A stretch of 11,947 nt of DNA from Pseudomonadota bacterium (GTDB taxonomy: Bacteria > Pseudomonadota > Gammaproteobacteria > Steroidobacterales > Woeseiaceae), in assembly GCA_022567775.1 (NCBI GenBank), contig JADFGH010000020.1, positions 1 to 11,947 of the forward strand. The letters run 5' to 3'. A program made the translations under genes and the position numbers. This document shows, one piece after another, positions 1 to 9,933 of this stretch (its first letter is position 1; each line of letters begins with the position of its first letter). Below the pieces are notes generated by a model. It ran no database searches and was not told where the DNA came from. It worked only from the letters and a program-made list of their open reading frames with translations.

Positions 1-1321
1 CCGACCATTTCGAGGAGTCGATCATGATTGGGACACGCGCAACGTCCGGTTCCGAGGCAATAAGATTTAGAAATTTCACCATCGCATGTTCGGAATCGAG
101 CATTCCTTCGTCCATGTTGACATCGATGATCTGTGCGCCGTTCTCAACTTGTTGACGGGCAACCTGCACGGCTTCAGCATACTGGTCGGCTTCGATCAGT
201 TTGCGAAAAACCGCCGATCCGGTGACATTCGTGCGCTCACCGACGTTGACGAACAGATCGTCGGGCCCGATCGTTGTCGGTTCAAGGCCCGACAAGCGGC
301 AGCGCACGGGCGGATTTGGAATTTTCCGCGGCGCCTGGCTGTCAATGACACGACGCAACTCCCGAATGTGGTCCGGGGTCGTGCCACAGCATCCTCCAAC
401 CAGATTGACGAAGCCACTGCGGGCGAATTCGCCAATGATTTCAGCCATGTGTTGCGGCGTCTCGTCATACTCGCCGAATTCATTCGGCAGCCCTGCATTA
501 GGGTGCGCACTGACATTCGTGTCCGCAATCCGCGACAGTTCCGCAACGTATGGCCGCAGTTCATCTGCACCCAGCGCGCAATTGAGCCCAACCACGAATG
601 GATCGGCGTGACGCACAGAATTCCAGAAAGCTTCCGTCGTCTGTCCCGACAAGGTTCTGCCTGAGGCATCGGTGATCGTGCCTGAAATCATGATCGGCAG
701 TATCACTTGTGTTGCCGCAAAACTTCGCTTGATCGCGAAGATCGCTGCCTTGGCGTTAAGCGTATCGAAGATCGTTTCCACCATCAGGAAATCGACGCCA
801 CCCTCGATCAGGGCAATCGTGGCGTCCTGGTAGGTTGCCGCAAGCTCAGTGAAAGTAATATCGCGATAGCTGGGATCGTTTACGTCCGGCGAAATCGACG
901 CAGTGCGGTTCGCGGGACCTAGCACACCGGCAACAAATCGTGGTTGCCCACATTTCGCCGCATGTGTATCCGCTACCTCTCGTGCAATGCGTGCGGCCGA
1001 CGCATTCAGCTCTGCGACGAGCGACTCCATACCGTAATCGCTCATCGAGGGCGCGTTCGAATTGAAAGTATTTGTCTCGATGATGTCAGCGCCCGCCTCG
1101 AGGAACTGGCGATGAATGTCATGAATGACGTGCGGGCGCGTAATCGACAACAAATCATTGTTGCCTTTCAGATCCGATTGCCAATCCCTGAAACGCTCGC
1201 CTCGATATTCGCTCTCATTAAGCCTGAACCCCTGGATCATCGTGCCCATGGCTCCATCGAGTAGCAGGATCCGTTCGGTCAGTGCCCGCTTCAGCGCTTC
1301 GATTCTTTTTGTCCGTTCCAT
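1..1321 (-). CDS. metH: Cobalamin-dependent methionine synthase, N-terminal part (cut by the left edge)
   Basis: MetH transfers the methyl group of 5-methyl-THF via cobalamin to homocysteine, giving methionine in the cytoplasm. The 440 visible codons have no stop and run off the left edge. Seen: the homocysteine-binding barrel with its N-terminal DGAMGTMIQ motif (residues 22-30), and the three zinc-ligand cysteines at Cys248 (NCALG) and Cys311-Cys312 (GGCCGT). These match E. coli Cys247/310/311. The start of the pterin-binding domain follows ([10 protein letters not shown], then [13 protein letters not shown] and MIDSSKW at the edge). The homocysteine and folate modules are therefore fused here, not split into separate genes as in some bacteria. 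The ATG at 1321 lies 11 nt after the metF stop with only a weak AGAG-type ribosome site, so translation probably depends on metF. The cobalamin and reactivation domains must lie outside the window. Identity is near certain. Confidence 0.97.
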   Translation of the reverse strand, partial: MERTKRIEALKRALTERILLLDGAMGTMIQGFRLNESEYRGERFRDWQSDLKGNNDLLSITRPHVIHDIHRQFLEAGADIIETNTFNSNAPSMSDYGMESLVAELNASAARIAREVADTHAAKCGQPRFVAGVLGPANRTASISPDVNDPSYRDITFTELAATYQDATIALIEGGVDFLMVETIFDTLNAKAAIFAIKRSFAATQVILPIMISGTITDASGRTLSGQTTEAFWNSVRHADPFVVGLNCALGADELRPYVAELSRIADTNVSAHPNAGLPNEFGEYDETPQHMAEIIGEFARSGFVNLVGGCCGTTPDHIRELRRVIDSQAPRKIPNPPVRCRLSGLEPTTIGPDDLFVNVGERTNVTGSAVFRKLIEADQYAEAVQVARQQVENGAQIIDVNMDEGMLDSEHAMVKFLNLIASEPDVARVPIMIDSSKWS

Positions 1322-1332
1322 GACGATGCTCT

Positions 1333-3107
<1,775 letters not shown>

Positions 3108-3109
3108 AA

Positions 3110-3133
3110 ATATATAACGATATCTTTATATAT
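3110..3133. promoter_or_regulatory. Candidate operator: AT-rich 24-bp palindrome just upstream of the ArsR-methyltransferase gene
   Basis: The half-sites TATATAACGAT (3111-3121) and ATCTTTATATA (3122-3132) are reverse complements except for one position, and the pairing extends one more base on each side, giving 11 of 12 pairs. The site sits 2 nt upstream of the start codon at 3107 and just downstream of a candidate extended -10 element. Repressors of the ArsR family bind AT-rich inverted repeats of this kind, usually near their own promoters. Autorepression of the regulator-metF-metH operon is inferred; binding is not shown by sequence alone. Confidence 0.65.
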
Positions 3134-3142
3134 AGACTGAAT

Positions 3143-3151
3143 ATTCTATCA
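3143..3151 (-). promoter_or_regulatory. Candidate extended -10 promoter element for the methionine operon
   Basis: On the minus strand the sequence reads TGATAGAAT, an extended -10 (TGn followed by TAGAAT, five of six matches to TATAAT). No convincing -35 hexamer lies 16-18 nt upstream, which fits an extended -10 promoter. It predicts transcription starting near 3136, right at the edge of the palindrome, so a bound repressor would block initiation or clearance. The leader would be only about 29 nt. Confidence 0.4.
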
Positions 3152-3200
3152 CGATTTCGTTTATTCGTATGCCCGAAAATCGTAGAAACGTTTCGTAGGA

Positions 3201-3216
3201 GCCCGGCCCACCGGGC
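3201..3216 (-). terminator. Possible terminator hairpin after hslO
   Basis: GCCCGG (3201-3206) and CCGGGC (3211-3216) form a perfect 6-bp GC-only stem with a 4-nt loop, starting 12 nt after the hslO stop on the minus strand. No T-tract follows immediately (the next bases read TCCTACG), so this is not a textbook intrinsic terminator. It may slow polymerase or protect the transcript end. The gatCAB-hslO transcript may partly read through into the methionine operon. Confidence 0.35.
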
Positions 3217-3227
3217 GAGCTTCGGCC

Positions 3228-4100
3228 TCAATGCAAGGAATCGCTGCCACTTACGGGCTGTTCCGTGAAAACCCGCGCCACATCGACGGCGTCAAATGTG
3301 CGCAACCGCCCGCAATATTCGCAGGTCACCTCGACTGTGCCCTGCTCCTCACAGGCAGTGCGGGTCTCCTCCTCACCAAGCAGTCGCAGCACTTCCTCGA
3401 CTTTTTGCTGGGTACAGCGGCAGCGGAAACGGGCCTCCCGAGGCTTGAATGCGCGGACATCATCCTCGGCGAAAATTCTGTGCAGGAGTTCATGACTGGC
3501 CCCGTCTGCCAGGTCCCCCACGCGCAGGGTCTTTGCCAGGATTCCGAGCCGCCGCCAGTCATCTTCCAGCGTTGGCGATTGCCCGGGCATCTGCTGTAAC
3601 AGGATGCCGCCGCACAGCACCTCGTTGCACGCCAGCTGCAGGTGACTCGGGACCTGGACGGATTGCGCGAAATAATTTTCGAGGCTTGCGGCCAGTGAAT
3701 CCGGGCTAATCGCCACGATGCCCTGGTAGGGACGCTCCATCGCGCCGGAATCAACCGTCACCGCACATCTCGCGCCGGTCACAAGATCCGCAAATTTCAT
3801 GTCACCAGCCGTGTCCTGTGCGCTTGCCATGCCCCGCAAATCGAGATTATCGGTGCTTTGCATAACCAGCATTCTTAGCGGTCCTTCACCGCCAATCTGC
3901 AACGTAACCGTGCCGTCGAATTTCAGACTTTGCGCGATGAGTGCAGTTGCGGCAGCAGCATGGCCGAGCACCTCCGCAACCGGATCCGGATAATCGTGAT
4001 CTCGCTGCATACGTTGCCACGTGCTTTCAAGTTGTACGAGTGCGCCACGCACGGGCAGCGATTCAAATACAAATCGGATTACCGCGTCTTTTGCCAGCAC
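3228..4100 (-). CDS. hslO: Hsp33, redox-regulated holdase chaperone
   Basis: Hsp33 is a cytoplasmic chaperone that is inactive when its four cysteines hold zinc and becomes an ATP-independent holdase when they oxidise under stress. Seen: FVFESLPVRGALVQLE near the N terminus, the HDYPDPVAEVLGHAAAA region, CGGILLQQMPG, and the C-terminal zinc site as CxC plus CxxC at Cys227, Cys229, Cys260 and Cys263 (E. coli 232, 234, 265 and 268). The open frame extends to 4265, but that part lies inside gatB and has no Hsp33 similarity. I chose the GTG at 4100, which gives 290 residues (E. coli 292) and begins 4 nt after the gatB stop. No good Shine-Dalgarno sequence is visible, so translation is probably coupled to gatB. 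It is the last gene of the gatCAB operon. Product is very sure; the exact start is less so. Confidence 0.95.
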   Translation of the reverse strand: MLAKDAVIRFVFESLPVRGALVQLESTWQRMQRDHDYPDPVAEVLGHAAAATALIAQSLKFDGTVTLQIGGEGPLRMLVMQSTDNLDLRGMASAQDTAGDMKFADLVTGARCAVTVDSGAMERPYQGIVAISPDSLAASLENYFAQSVQVPSHLQLACNEVLCGGILLQQMPGQSPTLEDDWRRLGILAKTLRVGDLADGASHELLHRIFAEDDVRAFKPREARFRCRCTQQKVEEVLRLLGEEETRTACEEQGTVEVTCEYCGRLRTFDAVDVARVFTEQPVSGSDSLH

Positions 4101-4104
4101 GATT

Positions 4105-5550
4105 TCAGCCGTCGGAAAGTTTTTTCTTGAGGATCTCGTTGACCTGGCCTGGATTCGCTTTCCCGCCGCTTTCCTGCATGACCCGGCCAACGAAAAAGCC
4201 AAGCAGTTTGTCTTTGCCGCCTCTATATTCCGCGACCTGGCCAGGATTGGCTTCGATGACAGCATCGACGATTTTCTCGATTGCCGAAGCGTCTGTAATC
4301 TGTTTCAGTCCTTTCGCTTCGATGATGTCATCAGCACCACCTTCGCCTGACCACATAGCGTCGAATATTTCCTTCGCGATCTTGCCCGAAATTGTGTTGT
4401 CAGCAATTCGGTTCAGCAAACCGGCCAGTGCAGCCGCCTCGATCTTGCTGTCCGAGATCTCGATGCCCTCGCTATTCAAGGCTGCTGCCAGCTCACCAAT
4501 GACCCAGTTGGCCGCAACCTGGACCGCGGCCTCCGTATTTTCGGCTACCTCTTCGAAGTAGTCGGCTAAAGCACGACTGAGCGTCAGGATTTCTGCATCC
4601 GCAGGTTTCAGTTTGTACTGCTCCACAAACCGGCCAAGTTTCGCATCCGGTAACTCTGGCAGAGACTTGCGGACGTATTCGATGAAATCCTCATCCAGTT
4701 CGACGGGCAGCAAATCGGGATCCGGGAAATAGCGGTAATCGTTCGCCTCTTCCTTGCTGCGCATTGCGCGTGTCTCATCTTTATCAGAATCATAAAGGCG
4801 CGTTTCCAGAACGACGTCGCCGCCGCCTTCGAGTACTTCGATTTGCCGCTCTATCTCAAAGTTGATTGCCTTCTCGATGAAACGGAACGAATTCAGATTC
4901 TTGATCTCGGTACGCGTACCTAACTTTTCCTGTCCTCGCGGCCGCACGGATACGTTGGCGTCGCAGCGAAACGAGCCTTCCTGCATGTTGCCATCACAAA
5001 TCCCGAGGTAGCGCACAATCGAATGAATCTTACGCATATATGTGATCGCCTGTTTCGCAGATCGAAGGTCAGGTTCCGATACGATTTCCAGCAACGGCGT
5101 TCCGGCGCGATTCAGGTCAATACCGGTCGCCTGACCAAAGCCCTCGTGAACGGACTTGCCCGCATCTTCCTCGAGGTGCGCGCGCGTAATGCCAATGCGT
5201 TTTTCCCTGCCGTCTTCATCCCGAATAGTCAGTTCGCCGTTTTCGACGATGGGTAGTTCATACTGACTGATCTGGTAACCCTTCGGCAGGTCCGGGTAAA
5301 AGTAGTTTTTCCTTGCGAATACGGAGCGCTTGGCAACAGTCGCACCGACGGCAAGCCCGAATTTGACCGCCATGCGGACGACCTCGCCATTCAATACCGG
5401 TAGCACGCCCGGGTAGCCGAGGTCGATCAGGCAGGCCTGGGTATTGGCTTCAGCACCGTAAGCCGTTGATGCACCGGAGAATATTTTGCTCTTCGTTGCT
5501 AACTGGGTATGAATCTCCAGCCCGATGACGACTTCCCAGTTGTCGTTCAA
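4105..5550 (-). CDS. gatB: Asp-tRNA(Asn)/Glu-tRNA(Gln) amidotransferase subunit B
   Basis: GatB binds the misacylated tRNA and activates its Glu or Asp side chain with ATP, so that ammonia delivered from GatA can amidate it. At 481 residues it has the usual family length. Seen: GLEIHTQL (10-17), [19 protein letters not shown] (83-101), HLEEDAGK (125-132), [20 protein letters not shown] (185-204), [10 protein letters not shown] (215-224) and [13 protein letters not shown] (271-283), followed by the helical YqeY-like C-terminal tail ending KKKLSDG. The start is a TTG at 5550. An AGGAG ribosome site lies 5 nt upstream, inside the last codons of gatA, and the TTG overlaps the gatA stop as TTGA. 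No ATG near the conserved N terminus offers an alternative. Confidence 0.97.
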   Translation of the reverse strand: MNDNWEVVIGLEIHTQLATKSKIFSGASTAYGAEANTQACLIDLGYPGVLPVLNGEVVRMAVKFGLAVGATVAKRSVFARKNYFYPDLPKGYQISQYELPIVENGELTIRDEDGREKRIGITRAHLEEDAGKSVHEGFGQATGIDLNRAGTPLLEIVSEPDLRSAKQAITYMRKIHSIVRYLGICDGNMQEGSFRCDANVSVRPRGQEKLGTRTEIKNLNSFRFIEKAINFEIERQIEVLEGGGDVVLETRLYDSDKDETRAMRSKEEANDYRYFPDPDLLPVELDEDFIEYVRKSLPELPDAKLGRFVEQYKLKPADAEILTLSRALADYFEEVAENTEAAVQVAANWVIGELAAALNSEGIEISDSKIEAAALAGLLNRIADNTISGKIAKEIFDAMWSGEGGADDIIEAKGLKQITDASAIEKIVDAVIEANPGQVAEYRGGKDKLLGFFVGRVMQESGGKANPGQVNEILKKKLSDG

Positions 5551-7022
5551 GAAAACTCCTCCGGCCCCTGTGCGTGCCAGTCAGTCAGTTGCTGGTACTG
5601 ATGGGCGCACGCCAGAATCGTCTCTTCGGCAAAGTGCGGTCCAACCAGTTGCAGACCAACCGGCAGGCCATCGGCGAAACCGCAGGGAACTGAAATACCG
5701 GGAAGCCCTGCCAGGTTGGCACCAATGGTATAGATATCATTCAAATACATCGTAATCGGGTCGTCGGTTTTCTCGCCGATCGCGAACGCCGTCGTCGGCG
5801 CCGTGGGCCCGGCGATCACATCGACGTTTTCGAAAGCCTTTTTGAAATCCTGGCTGATAAGTTGTCGCACTTTCTGTGCTTTCAGGTAATACGCGTCGTA
5901 GTAACCGGCCGACAACACGTAAGTGCCGGTCATAATGCGGCGTTGTACTTCCGCGCCGAATCCCTCGCTGCGAGTACGACAATACAAATCGAGAAGATTC
6001 TCCGGATTGTCGGCCCGATGTCCGAAGCGCACGCCGTCGAAGCGCGACAGATTCGAGGAACACTCTGCTGGAGCGACGACATAGTAAGTAGGAACGGACA
6101 AATCAATGTTGGGAAGGTCGACTTCGATCAGCGTTGCGCCCTCTTCTTTCAATACAGCCAGCGCCGCCTTGACGCGTTCTTCGCAACCTGCAGCCAATCC
6201 TTCATCGAAGTGCTGTCGCACGATGCCAATCTTCAATCCTTTGACCGGCTTTGACAGTCCGGCGACGTAATCGGGCACGGGATGATCGACAGACGTCGAA
6301 TCTCTCTTGTCATAGCCGGCCATGACGCCGAGCAACAATGCAGCGTCTTCGGCAGATCGCGTAATAACCCCTGCCTGGTCAAGGCTGGATGCGAAAGCAA
6401 CCATGCCAAACCTGGAGACCCGGCCATACGTTGGTTTCAGGCCGACAGTGCCGGTGAGCGCCGCTGGCTGGCGGATCGAACCGCCGGTGTCAGTCCCGGT
6501 CGCCGCAGGAACGATCCTCGCCGCAACCGCGGCGGCAGAACCACCCGACGAACCACCTGGCGACAATTTTTTATTCCAGGGATTCGTTACCGGACCATAG
6601 TAACTGGTCTCGTTTGACGAACCCATCGCGAATTCGTCCATGTTGGTCTTGCCAAGCATGACAGCACCAGCTGCACTGATGCGTTCAACGACGGTCGCGT
6701 CGTACGGTGAAACAAAATTTGCAAGGATGCGGGAGCCGCAGGTGGTCAAGACACCTTTCGTACAAAACAGATCCTTGTACACAATCGGTAAGCCATTCAG
6801 CAAACTTTCATCGCCGTTTGCCCGCGCCTTGTCGGCTGCATCAGCACGTTGCAATGCTGCATCCGCGGTAACGGTAATAAATGCGTTCAGGCGTTGCTGG
6901 TGATCGTCGATTCGCCGCAACAAGGACTCAGTCAGTTCCCGTGAAGAGAACTCGCCATCTTTCAGCCCGCGCGCGAGATCAGTCAGCGACCATGTATATA
7001 ATGCATCAGTGCCCTGTACCAT
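5547..7022 (-). CDS. gatA: Asp-tRNA(Asn)/Glu-tRNA(Gln) amidotransferase subunit A (glutaminase)
   Basis: GatA is the amidase-signature subunit that hydrolyses glutamine and channels ammonia to GatB. The protein has 491 residues. The complete Ser-cisSer-Lys triad is visible: Lys83 in [10 protein letters not shown], Ser158 in the [11 protein letters not shown] loop and Ser182 in [12 protein letters not shown]. The spacing (75 and 24 residues) equals that of Staphylococcus aureus GatA (Lys79, Ser154, Ser178). The segments [19 protein letters not shown] and [14 protein letters not shown] are also typical. The ATG at 7022 lies 2 nt after the gatC stop, with a weak AGGGTGA-like site about 10 nt upstream. 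The gene ends in a 4-nt overlap with gatB. No truncation or missing residue was seen. Confidence 0.97.
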   Translation of the reverse strand: MVQGTDALYTWSLTDLARGLKDGEFSSRELTESLLRRIDDHQQRLNAFITVTADAALQRADAADKARANGDESLLNGLPIVYKDLFCTKGVLTTCGSRILANFVSPYDATVVERISAAGAVMLGKTNMDEFAMGSSNETSYYGPVTNPWNKKLSPGGSSGGSAAAVAARIVPAATGTDTGGSIRQPAALTGTVGLKPTYGRVSRFGMVAFASSLDQAGVITRSAEDAALLLGVMAGYDKRDSTSVDHPVPDYVAGLSKPVKGLKIGIVRQHFDEGLAAGCEERVKAALAVLKEEGATLIEVDLPNIDLSVPTYYVVAPAECSSNLSRFDGVRFGHRADNPENLLDLYCRTRSEGFGAEVQRRIMTGTYVLSAGYYDAYYLKAQKVRQLISQDFKKAFENVDVIAGPTAPTTAFAIGEKTDDPITMYLNDIYTIGANLAGLPGISVPCGFADGLPVGLQLVGPHFAEETILACAHQYQQLTDWHAQGPEEFS

Positions 7023-7024
7023 TG

Positions 7025-7312
7025 TTATTCGATCACCCTGGGAACCAGGTAGTAGCCATCTTCTACCCGGGACGCATTTTTCTGAATTCTGTCACGCTCG
7101 TTCGGCTCCGTGACTTCGTCGGCACGCAGCCGCTGTGACATGTTGAGAGGATGCGCCATCGGCAGCACATCGTCAGTACGTGCGGCCTGCAGTTGATCGA
7201 CAAAATCGACAATTCTGGACAGCTTGTCCACGACATCATCGAGCTCCGCATCCGCGAGTTTTAGCCGCGCGAGCGTTGCGATATGCTGAACCTGGTCTCT
7301 TGTTAGCGGCAC
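7025..7312 (-). CDS. gatC: Asp-tRNA(Asn)/Glu-tRNA(Gln) amidotransferase subunit C
   Basis: GatC is the small subunit that wraps around the GatA-GatB interface and stabilises the complex. It has 95 residues, the normal size. Seen: the N-terminal helix [19 protein letters not shown], a [12 protein letters not shown] helix, and the conserved C-terminal stretch ending in [10 protein letters not shown]. The start is a GTG at 7312, which places the protein start where the family starts (MxLTxxxVxxIAxLARL). A weak GGAA site lies about 7 nt upstream. It is the first gene of gatC-gatA-gatB-hslO and is divergent from mreB. GatCAB implies that at least one of Gln-tRNA or Asn-tRNA is made by the indirect, transamidation route; which one cannot be decided here. 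Confidence 0.95.
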   Translation of the reverse strand: MPLTRDQVQHIATLARLKLADAELDDVVDKLSRIVDFVDQLQAARTDDVLPMAHPLNMSQRLRADEVTEPNERDRIQKNASRVEDGYYLVPRVIE

Positions 7313-7367
7313 GAAATGTTCCGGATATTCTTGCCTGCCAACAGGTCAGGCGGAACAAGGGGCAGCA

Positions 7368-7396
7368 ATGATACACACTGCCTTGTGCATTGTCGT
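7368..7396 (-). promoter_or_regulatory. Candidate sigma70-type promoter for gatCAB-hslO
   Basis: On the minus strand, ACGACA (7391-7396, four of six matches to the -35 consensus) and TATCAT (7368-7373, five of six matches to the -10 consensus) are separated by exactly 17 nt. Transcription would start near 7361 and give a leader of about 50 nt before the GTG of gatC. It interleaves with the candidate mreB promoter. This is consensus matching only. Confidence 0.4.
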
Positions 7397-7411
7397 GTCC
7401 ATTGCTACATT
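7383..7411 (+). promoter_or_regulatory. Candidate sigma70-type promoter for mreBCD-mrdA-rodA
   Basis: TTGTGC (7383-7388, three of six) and TACATT (7406-7411, four of six) are separated by exactly 17 nt, with a start site expected near 7418 and a leader of about 30 nt before mreB. The matches are modest. It is the best pair in the 135-bp gap, but a different or additional promoter further upstream, inside gatC, cannot be excluded. Confidence 0.35.
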
Positions 7412-7441
7412 GCAAAGTTGATTTACTTCGCGGGACTCTAG

Positions 7442-8491
<1,050 letters not shown>

Positions 8492-8536
8492 TAAGAACGA
8501 GCAAACCCGGATCCATTATGCGAAGAGACTACGCTG

Positions 8537-9451
8537 ATGGCCCCCGCGCAAGCTGAGAGTCGGCACAGATCGCCAAATTCGCCGGCGCTCGGACTTCGTT
8601 TCCTGTTGCTCGCCGGGCTGAGTATCCTCTTTCTCGTCATCGACCACCGTAACAACCACCTGGATGCGGCACGCAAGGCTATTGGCGCAACCGTGTATCC
8701 GCTGCGGGTAGTTGTCGATGCGCCTGTGTCGCTCTGGCGCTGGGTCGTTGACACGACGGCGAGCCGCAATGAATTACGGCTTGAAAACAGCCGGCTGAAC
8801 GTTGAACGATTGCTGACCCGGGCCCGGCTACAACGTTATGCAGCGCTGGAGGCGGAAAATACGCGGCTCCGCACCATGCTCGAGGCGACTGCACGCGTGC
8901 GCGACCGGGTGCGCATCGCCGAGATCATGTCGGTCAGCTCGAATCCGTTTCGCCATGTGCTGGTAGTAGACAAAGGCACACGCGACGGCGTTTTTGATGG
9001 CCAGGCGCTTATCGACGCGCACGGCGTCGTTGGTCAGATCATCGAGGCAGGCGTGCTGTCTTCGCAAGGCATACTGATCAGCGATCCGGATCATGCCCTG
9101 CCGGTCGAAGTAAATCGCAATGGCTTGCGGACGATTGCTGTCGGTACCGGAGAGTTCGACCGTCTCGTCCTGCCGTTCCTGCCGAACAACGCAGATATTC
9201 GTGAAGGCGATCTATTGGTGACCTCCGGCCTCGGCGGAGCATTCCCGGCCGGATACCCGGTTGCGATCGTCAATTCGGTCATTCGTATTCCCCAGGAACC
9301 ATTCGCGGCCGTATCGGCGCAGCCGTCAGCCGCGTTGAATCAGGTCAGGGAAATCATGCTGATCTGGTCTGCCATCGATGAGCCGCCGGACGAAGGTGCT
9401 GCAGCGGATACTCCAGCGGCGGTTGCAAGCGGGAAAACGACGGGTGAGTAG
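8537..9451 (+). CDS. mreC: Rod-shape-determining protein MreC
   Basis: MreC is an inner-membrane protein with a periplasmic scaffold domain that binds PBP2 and links it to MreB filaments. It has 304 residues. Seen: a short cytoplasmic N terminus; one membrane segment at about 19-36 (LGLRFLLLAGLSILFLVI); a coiled coil at about 76-118 (RNELRLENSRLNVERLL to EAENTRLRTMLEA); and two beta-barrel lobes with DKGTRDGVFDGQ (145-156), LISDPDHALPVEV (180-192) and VTSGLGGAFPAGYPV (228-242), all typical of MreC. After about residue 280 there is a short acidic, Ala/Pro-rich tail of no recognised function. The ATG at 8537 has a weak GAAGAG site about 10 nt upstream. Its end overlaps mreD by 8 nt. Confidence 0.96.
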   Translation: MAPAQAESRHRSPNSPALGLRFLLLAGLSILFLVIDHRNNHLDAARKAIGATVYPLRVVVDAPVSLWRWVVDTTASRNELRLENSRLNVERLLTRARLQRYAALEAENTRLRTMLEATARVRDRVRIAEIMSVSSNPFRHVLVVDKGTRDGVFDGQALIDAHGVVGQIIEAGVLSSQGILISDPDHALPVEVNRNGLRTIAVGTGEFDRLVLPFLPNNADIREGDLLVTSGLGGAFPAGYPVAIVNSVIRIPQEPFAAVSAQPSAALNQVREIMLIWSAIDEPPDEGAAADTPAAVASGKTTGE

Positions 9452-9929
9452 AGACCGGTACGCACGTCCGCAGCCCGTCATTATCAGCATGATTGTGTCC
9501 CTCATGCTGGCCATAGCACCAATGCCCGGCTGGGCCGAGGCGTTCAGGCCCGATTGGGTCACGCTGACCCTTATATACTGGGCCATGAATCTACCGCGTA
9601 CCTACAGCATCGGCTGGGCCTGGATGATCGGCCTCGTTCTGGACGTTGCTCAGGGCACTCTACTGGGTCAGTACGCGCTCGCGCTGTCGCTGGTTATATA
9701 CGTCACCGTCACGTTTCATCTGCAGATGCGCCAGTTTCCGACGCTGCAGTTATCGGTAACCGTGTTTGGATTACTTGCGCTCTATCAATTCATTCTGTTC
9801 TGGATCAACGGCGTTGCCGGCGTAAACACGCCAGCAGTCAGTTATTGGGGACCGGTTTTAACCGGATCGCTGATCTGGCCATTGATGACGATGCTGTATA
9901 GCGGTGTTCGCGACCGCGCCCGAAACTAA
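9444..9929 (+). CDS. mreD: Rod-shape-determining membrane protein MreD
   Basis: MreD is a small integral membrane partner of MreC, needed for elongasome function. From the GTG at 9444 it has 161 residues (E. coli 162). Seen: several hydrophobic segments, the first being VIISMIVSLMLAIAPM; then RPDWVTLTLIYWAM and GLVLDVAQGTLLGQYAL, two signatures of the family; then LSVTVFGLLALYQFILFWI and a last helix near GSLIWPLMTMLYSGV. The open frame extends upstream to 9378, but those 22 extra Arg-rich residues lie inside mreC and do not fit the family, so I prefer the GTG, which gives an 8-nt overlap with mreC. mrdA follows after 4 nt. Confidence 0.93.
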   Translation: MSRDRYARPQPVIISMIVSLMLAIAPMPGWAEAFRPDWVTLTLIYWAMNLPRTYSIGWAWMIGLVLDVAQGTLLGQYALALSLVIYVTVTFHLQMRQFPTLQLSVTVFGLLALYQFILFWINGVAGVNTPAVSYWGPVLTGSLIWPLMTMLYSGVRDRARN

Positions 9930-9933
9930 ACTA

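Noticed and set aside
3185..3194. Perfect 10-bp palindrome GAAACGTTTC between hslO and the methionine operon
   Set aside because: It is short, single and away from the core promoter. I could not separate it from chance.
3108..3227. SAM, SAH or cobalamin riboswitch, or a MetJ box, before the methionine operon
   Set aside because: The gap is only 120 bp, and the predicted leader is too short and AT-rich for any of these riboswitches. No repeated AGACGTCT-type box was seen. The palindrome suits a protein operator better.
3941..4561. Plus-strand open frame (206 codons) across hslO and gatB
   Set aside because: It is antisense to two clear conserved genes and its Ala/Ser/Pro-rich translation resembles no family I know.
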